Assembly (NCBI GenBank): GCA_016714765.1
Contig: JADKCF010000028.1
Coordinates: 1-28,058, forward strand
Direction of reading: 5' to 3'
DNA: 28,058 bases
DNA from: Saprospiraceae bacterium
GTDB taxonomy: Bacteria; Bacteroidota; Bacteroidia; Chitinophagales; Saprospiraceae
In this document: positions 26,487-28,058 of the stretch, piece after piece
Layout of the letters: every line of letters starts with the position of its first letter
Numbering within the stretch: the stretch's first letter is position 1
Translations under genes and position numbers: made by a program
Notes under the pieces: model-generated
Told to the model about the DNA's origin: nothing
The model's database searches: none
What the model saw: only the letters and a program-made list of their open reading frames with translations

Positions 26487-26808
26487 GATCTCTAATTTTA
26501 AAACACAAATATTAACAGACAAAATTAAAATTAAGTTCTTTATTTTAATCTTTGAGTTACTGGACCTACCTGCCTACTATAGAAAAAAGGTGCGGTTGTT
26601 GATGGTTGATAGGGTAATGGGTAGCCAAATTTAATTGGCTGCTAACGAATGTAATTTGTTTGAGCTTCTCCAAATGAATTTGGAGACCCTTTATATTTAA
26701 TGGGTAGTTTAATTTATTTAGCTGAAAACGACTTAAGTTTATAATTCATGGTAATGACTTGGTATATTGGTGTTGCAATCTCTGACTGCAACATATAAGT
26801 TTCGGCAT
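26487..26808. repeat. Gene-free stretch with three palindromes
   Basis: No gene seen. Three unrelated hairpins occur: AGCCAA with TTGGCT (26623-26640), TCTCCAAAT with ATTTGGAGA around GA (26667-26686), and GTTGCA with TGCAAC (26772-26792). These look like relics of REP-type palindromes. The last one lies just beside the point where homology to the aminotransferase ends in copy 3. Confidence 0.55.
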
Positions 26809-26916
26809 AAATTGCGTCACATAGCTACCTACAGACGATATCCATCCCGTATCGAGACAGTCCTTGACATAAGTCCATTCGTTTCCTGAGATATTGGGTA
26901 TGGAGAGTGGTATCAT
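26809..26916 (-). pseudogene. Aminotransferase 5' stub, copy 3
   Basis: From ATG 26916 it encodes the same N-terminus as the intact gene through GWISSVGSYVTQF (36 codons), then runs into the palindromic region. Codons 1-27 are nearly identical in DNA to copy 1, but in the following ten codons eight differ, all synonymously. The ATG is only four bases after the stop of the zeta toxin gene. Confidence 0.92.
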
Positions 26917-26920
26917 TGGT

Positions 26921-27649
26921 TTACTTTAAATTTTTGAGTAAATATTCTTCGACCCATTCAGGCACTTCATCTTTTAAAACCCGGACATCTATACCATTTT
27001 TTTCAACAATTACTTGTGCATCACCATAAGTTGTATCAATGACAAATGCTCTATCTGAAGCTATAAACGCATCATGTAATAATTGCAGACATCTATAATA
27101 TCTTGATGTAATTTTTTCTGGATCTACAGGATGTCCACCTTGTTGTATTCTATTTTCCACTCTACTCAAATTAATTTCAGGATCACTTGTACAAATAAAG
27201 TAATAATATATTTTAAACCCATTTGACCTGGCTTTATGCATAAAATCAATCTTCGATGCATGAGACATAACTGTTTCAAATGAAAAATTTTGCTCACCTA
27301 GTATTAGTTTTTCTCTAAAGAAGTCAGCTACTATAGATGCATCATATCCATCCAATGGATAATCTGAATAAATAAAAAAATCCGAAATTTTTAATTTCTC
27401 AAGACTTCTGCTAAAAGCTCTGTTTTGTGTTTTGAGAAACTCATGCCATTCTTGAAGGCTAATCCTTTCATTTAGAATAAAAGAATAATCCAAATATTTT
27501 TTTAATTGAAACGATATTAAAATTTCATCTGCATTAACATATTTTCCCAAGTTGAAATTATACCGAATCTCACTAATTAGTGTGGATTTTCCTGATCCAT
27601 TAGGTCCGGCAAATATGCGAAGCTTTTTATTGCGTAGTTTGGACAACAT
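26921..27649 (-). CDS. Zeta-type toxin (AAA_33 P-loop kinase)
   Basis: Start at ATG 27649 (MLSKLRNKKLRIFAGPNGSG); a longer frame from 27664 is possible but overlaps more of the antitoxin. 242 residues. Walker A is FAGPNGSGKSTLISEI. Other landmarks are KYVNADEI, SFETVMSHASKIDFMHKARS, YYFICTSDPEINLSRVENRI and GGHPVDPEKITSRYYRCLQL, the pattern of zeta-like proteins in Bacteroidota. True zeta toxins phosphorylate UDP-N-acetylglucosamine and block wall synthesis; that would also touch the glycan precursors of this locus, but substrate is not proven here. It overlaps the antitoxin by 23 bases. Confidence 0.9.
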   Translation of the reverse strand: MLSKLRNKKLRIFAGPNGSGKSTLISEIRYNFNLGKYVNADEILISFQLKKYLDYSFILNERISLQEWHEFLKTQNRAFSRSLEKLKISDFFIYSDYPLDGYDASIVADFFREKLILGEQNFSFETVMSHASKIDFMHKARSNGFKIYYYFICTSDPEINLSRVENRIQQGGHPVDPEKITSRYYRCLQLLHDAFIASDRAFVIDTTYGDAQVIVEKNGIDVRVLKDEVPEWVEEYLLKNLK

Positions 27650-27842
27650 AACTTCGTTTCTCAACTTTTACCTTTCCAAATTTTATTTTTTTCACAACAG
27701 TTTCTTTACCTTCAGATGATACAGAAATGATATGTTGATCTTTGATTACCAAATCAGCCAAACCCATAATTTTGTTAAGGTTTCTAGCTTTTTGAGCCGC
27801 TGTTTTAATTGCTTTATTAATTTCTGATACTTCTTTACTCAT
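27627..27842 (-). CDS. Antitoxin of the zeta-type toxin
   Basis: Start at ATG 27842 (MSKEVSEINKAIKTAAQKAR), matching the orphan copy; an upstream in-frame Met (27875) is not shared. 71 residues, a helical N-terminal half, then strands DLVIKDQHIISV and KKIKFGKVKVEKRSYVV. Not the classical epsilon fold by sequence. Role inferred from order, overlap with the toxin, and small size. Confidence 0.8.
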   Translation of the reverse strand: MSKEVSEINKAIKTAAQKARNLNKIMGLADLVIKDQHIISVSSEGKETVVKKIKFGKVKVEKRSYVVQTTQ

Positions 27843-27872
27843 ATAATGATTGTAAATATTAAAGAATATTTT

Positions 27873-27880
27873 CAAAATTA
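27873..27880 (-). promoter_or_regulatory. -7 box of the zeta module
   Basis: The minus strand reads TAATTTTG, matching TAnnTTTG, about 30 bases from the antitoxin ATG. The same box is kept in the duplicated module at 25204-25211. No TTG at the ideal -33 spacing. Confidence 0.4.
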
Positions 27881-27926
27881 TTTAAAACCTATTCCAATAA
27901 TAATGTTGATTTAAATAAAAAACAGA

Positions 27927-28031
27927 TTACAACTCATAACTACCTAAAGAAGATATCCATCCTGTATCGAGACAGTCCTTGACATAAGTCCATTCGTTTC
28001 CTGAGATATTGGGTATGGAGAGTGGTATCAT
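27927..28031 (-). pseudogene. Aminotransferase 5' stub, copy 4
   Basis: A 34-codon open frame, MIPLSIPNISGNEWTYVKDC to SSLGSYEL, then TAA. The 82-bp core is 27952-28033. From its end down to the zeta antitoxin the sequence equals that around copy 2 apart from the 395-bp insertion. The window ends 27 bases upstream of the ATG. Confidence 0.92.
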
Positions 28032-28058
28032 TGATGATTATTGATTTGCTAATTTGTT

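Noticed and set aside
1..28058. tRNA, rRNA, riboswitch or replication origin
   Set aside because: I looked for cloverleaf-like, rRNA-like and known riboswitch signatures and saw none that I could support.

Overview
The window looks like a piece of a Bacteroidota chromosome, possibly from the Saprospirales/Chitinophagales side. The support is an AT-rich composition with leaders that lack clear Shine-Dalgarno sites, several good matches to the Bacteroidota -7 promoter box TAnnTTTG, and family content typical of that phylum: DUF4143-type AAA ATPases, a four-helix-bundle S23 protein, a FemAB/GNAT gene next to a NodB-type deacetylase, DUF433/DUF5615 toxin-antitoxin genes, and a REP-associated transposase. 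Genus-level placement is not possible from the sequence alone. Many genes are split by one-base shifts, several at homopolymers. I joined the pieces into single genes where both halves belong to one family. Uncorrected long-read error explains most of these breaks better than decay, but decay cannot be excluded.

Layout, left to right (minus strand unless stated). 1-356: the 5' end of an AAA ATPase leaving the window, its promoter with 32-bp repeats, and a stub of a family 2 glycosyltransferase. 476-7766: surface-polysaccharide genes. These are a glycosyltransferase, a plus-strand FemAB-like acyltransferase plus polysaccharide deacetylase pair, a second glycosyltransferase, an LpxD-like acyltransferase, a PIG-L deacetylase and a GT4 glycosyltransferase. 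7852-9251: a second AAA ATPase with a near-consensus promoter and seven 23-bp iterons. 9777-10826: manC. 10881-12283: a REP-associated transposase between arrays of a roughly 105-bp double-palindrome unit. 12305-14544: the selenium genes selD and mnmH. 14619-17788: a large exported BNR/sortilin-type repeat protein. 18184-19861: a third AAA ATPase between two 113-bp direct repeats. 19993-23997: phosphoglycosyl transferase, S23 protein, UDP-sugar 4,6-dehydratase and DegT aminotransferase. 24019-28058: a run of toxin-antitoxin modules separated by copies of the first 82 bases of the aminotransferase gene.

How the genes fit together: the dehydratase and aminotransferase would make a 4-amino-4,6-dideoxy UDP-sugar. 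The small phosphoglycosyl transferase would load a sugar phosphate on undecaprenyl phosphate, GT4 enzymes would extend it, ManC would supply GDP-mannose, and the PIG-L, LpxD-like, FemAB-like and NodB-type enzymes would remodel acyl groups. SelD makes selenophosphate, which MnmH uses to make 2-selenouridine in tRNA.

Four patterns stand out. First, an 82-bp copy of the aminotransferase 5' end stands at the boundary of successive toxin-antitoxin cassettes; one cassette duplicate carries a 395-bp insertion whose empty site is visible in the sister copy. Second, six heptanucleotide repeat arrays of three sequence types each lie just 3' of a stop codon. Third, all three AAA ATPases have a -7 box followed upstream by their own distinct repeat or palindrome array. 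Fourth, a shortened transposase sits inside its apparent REP array.
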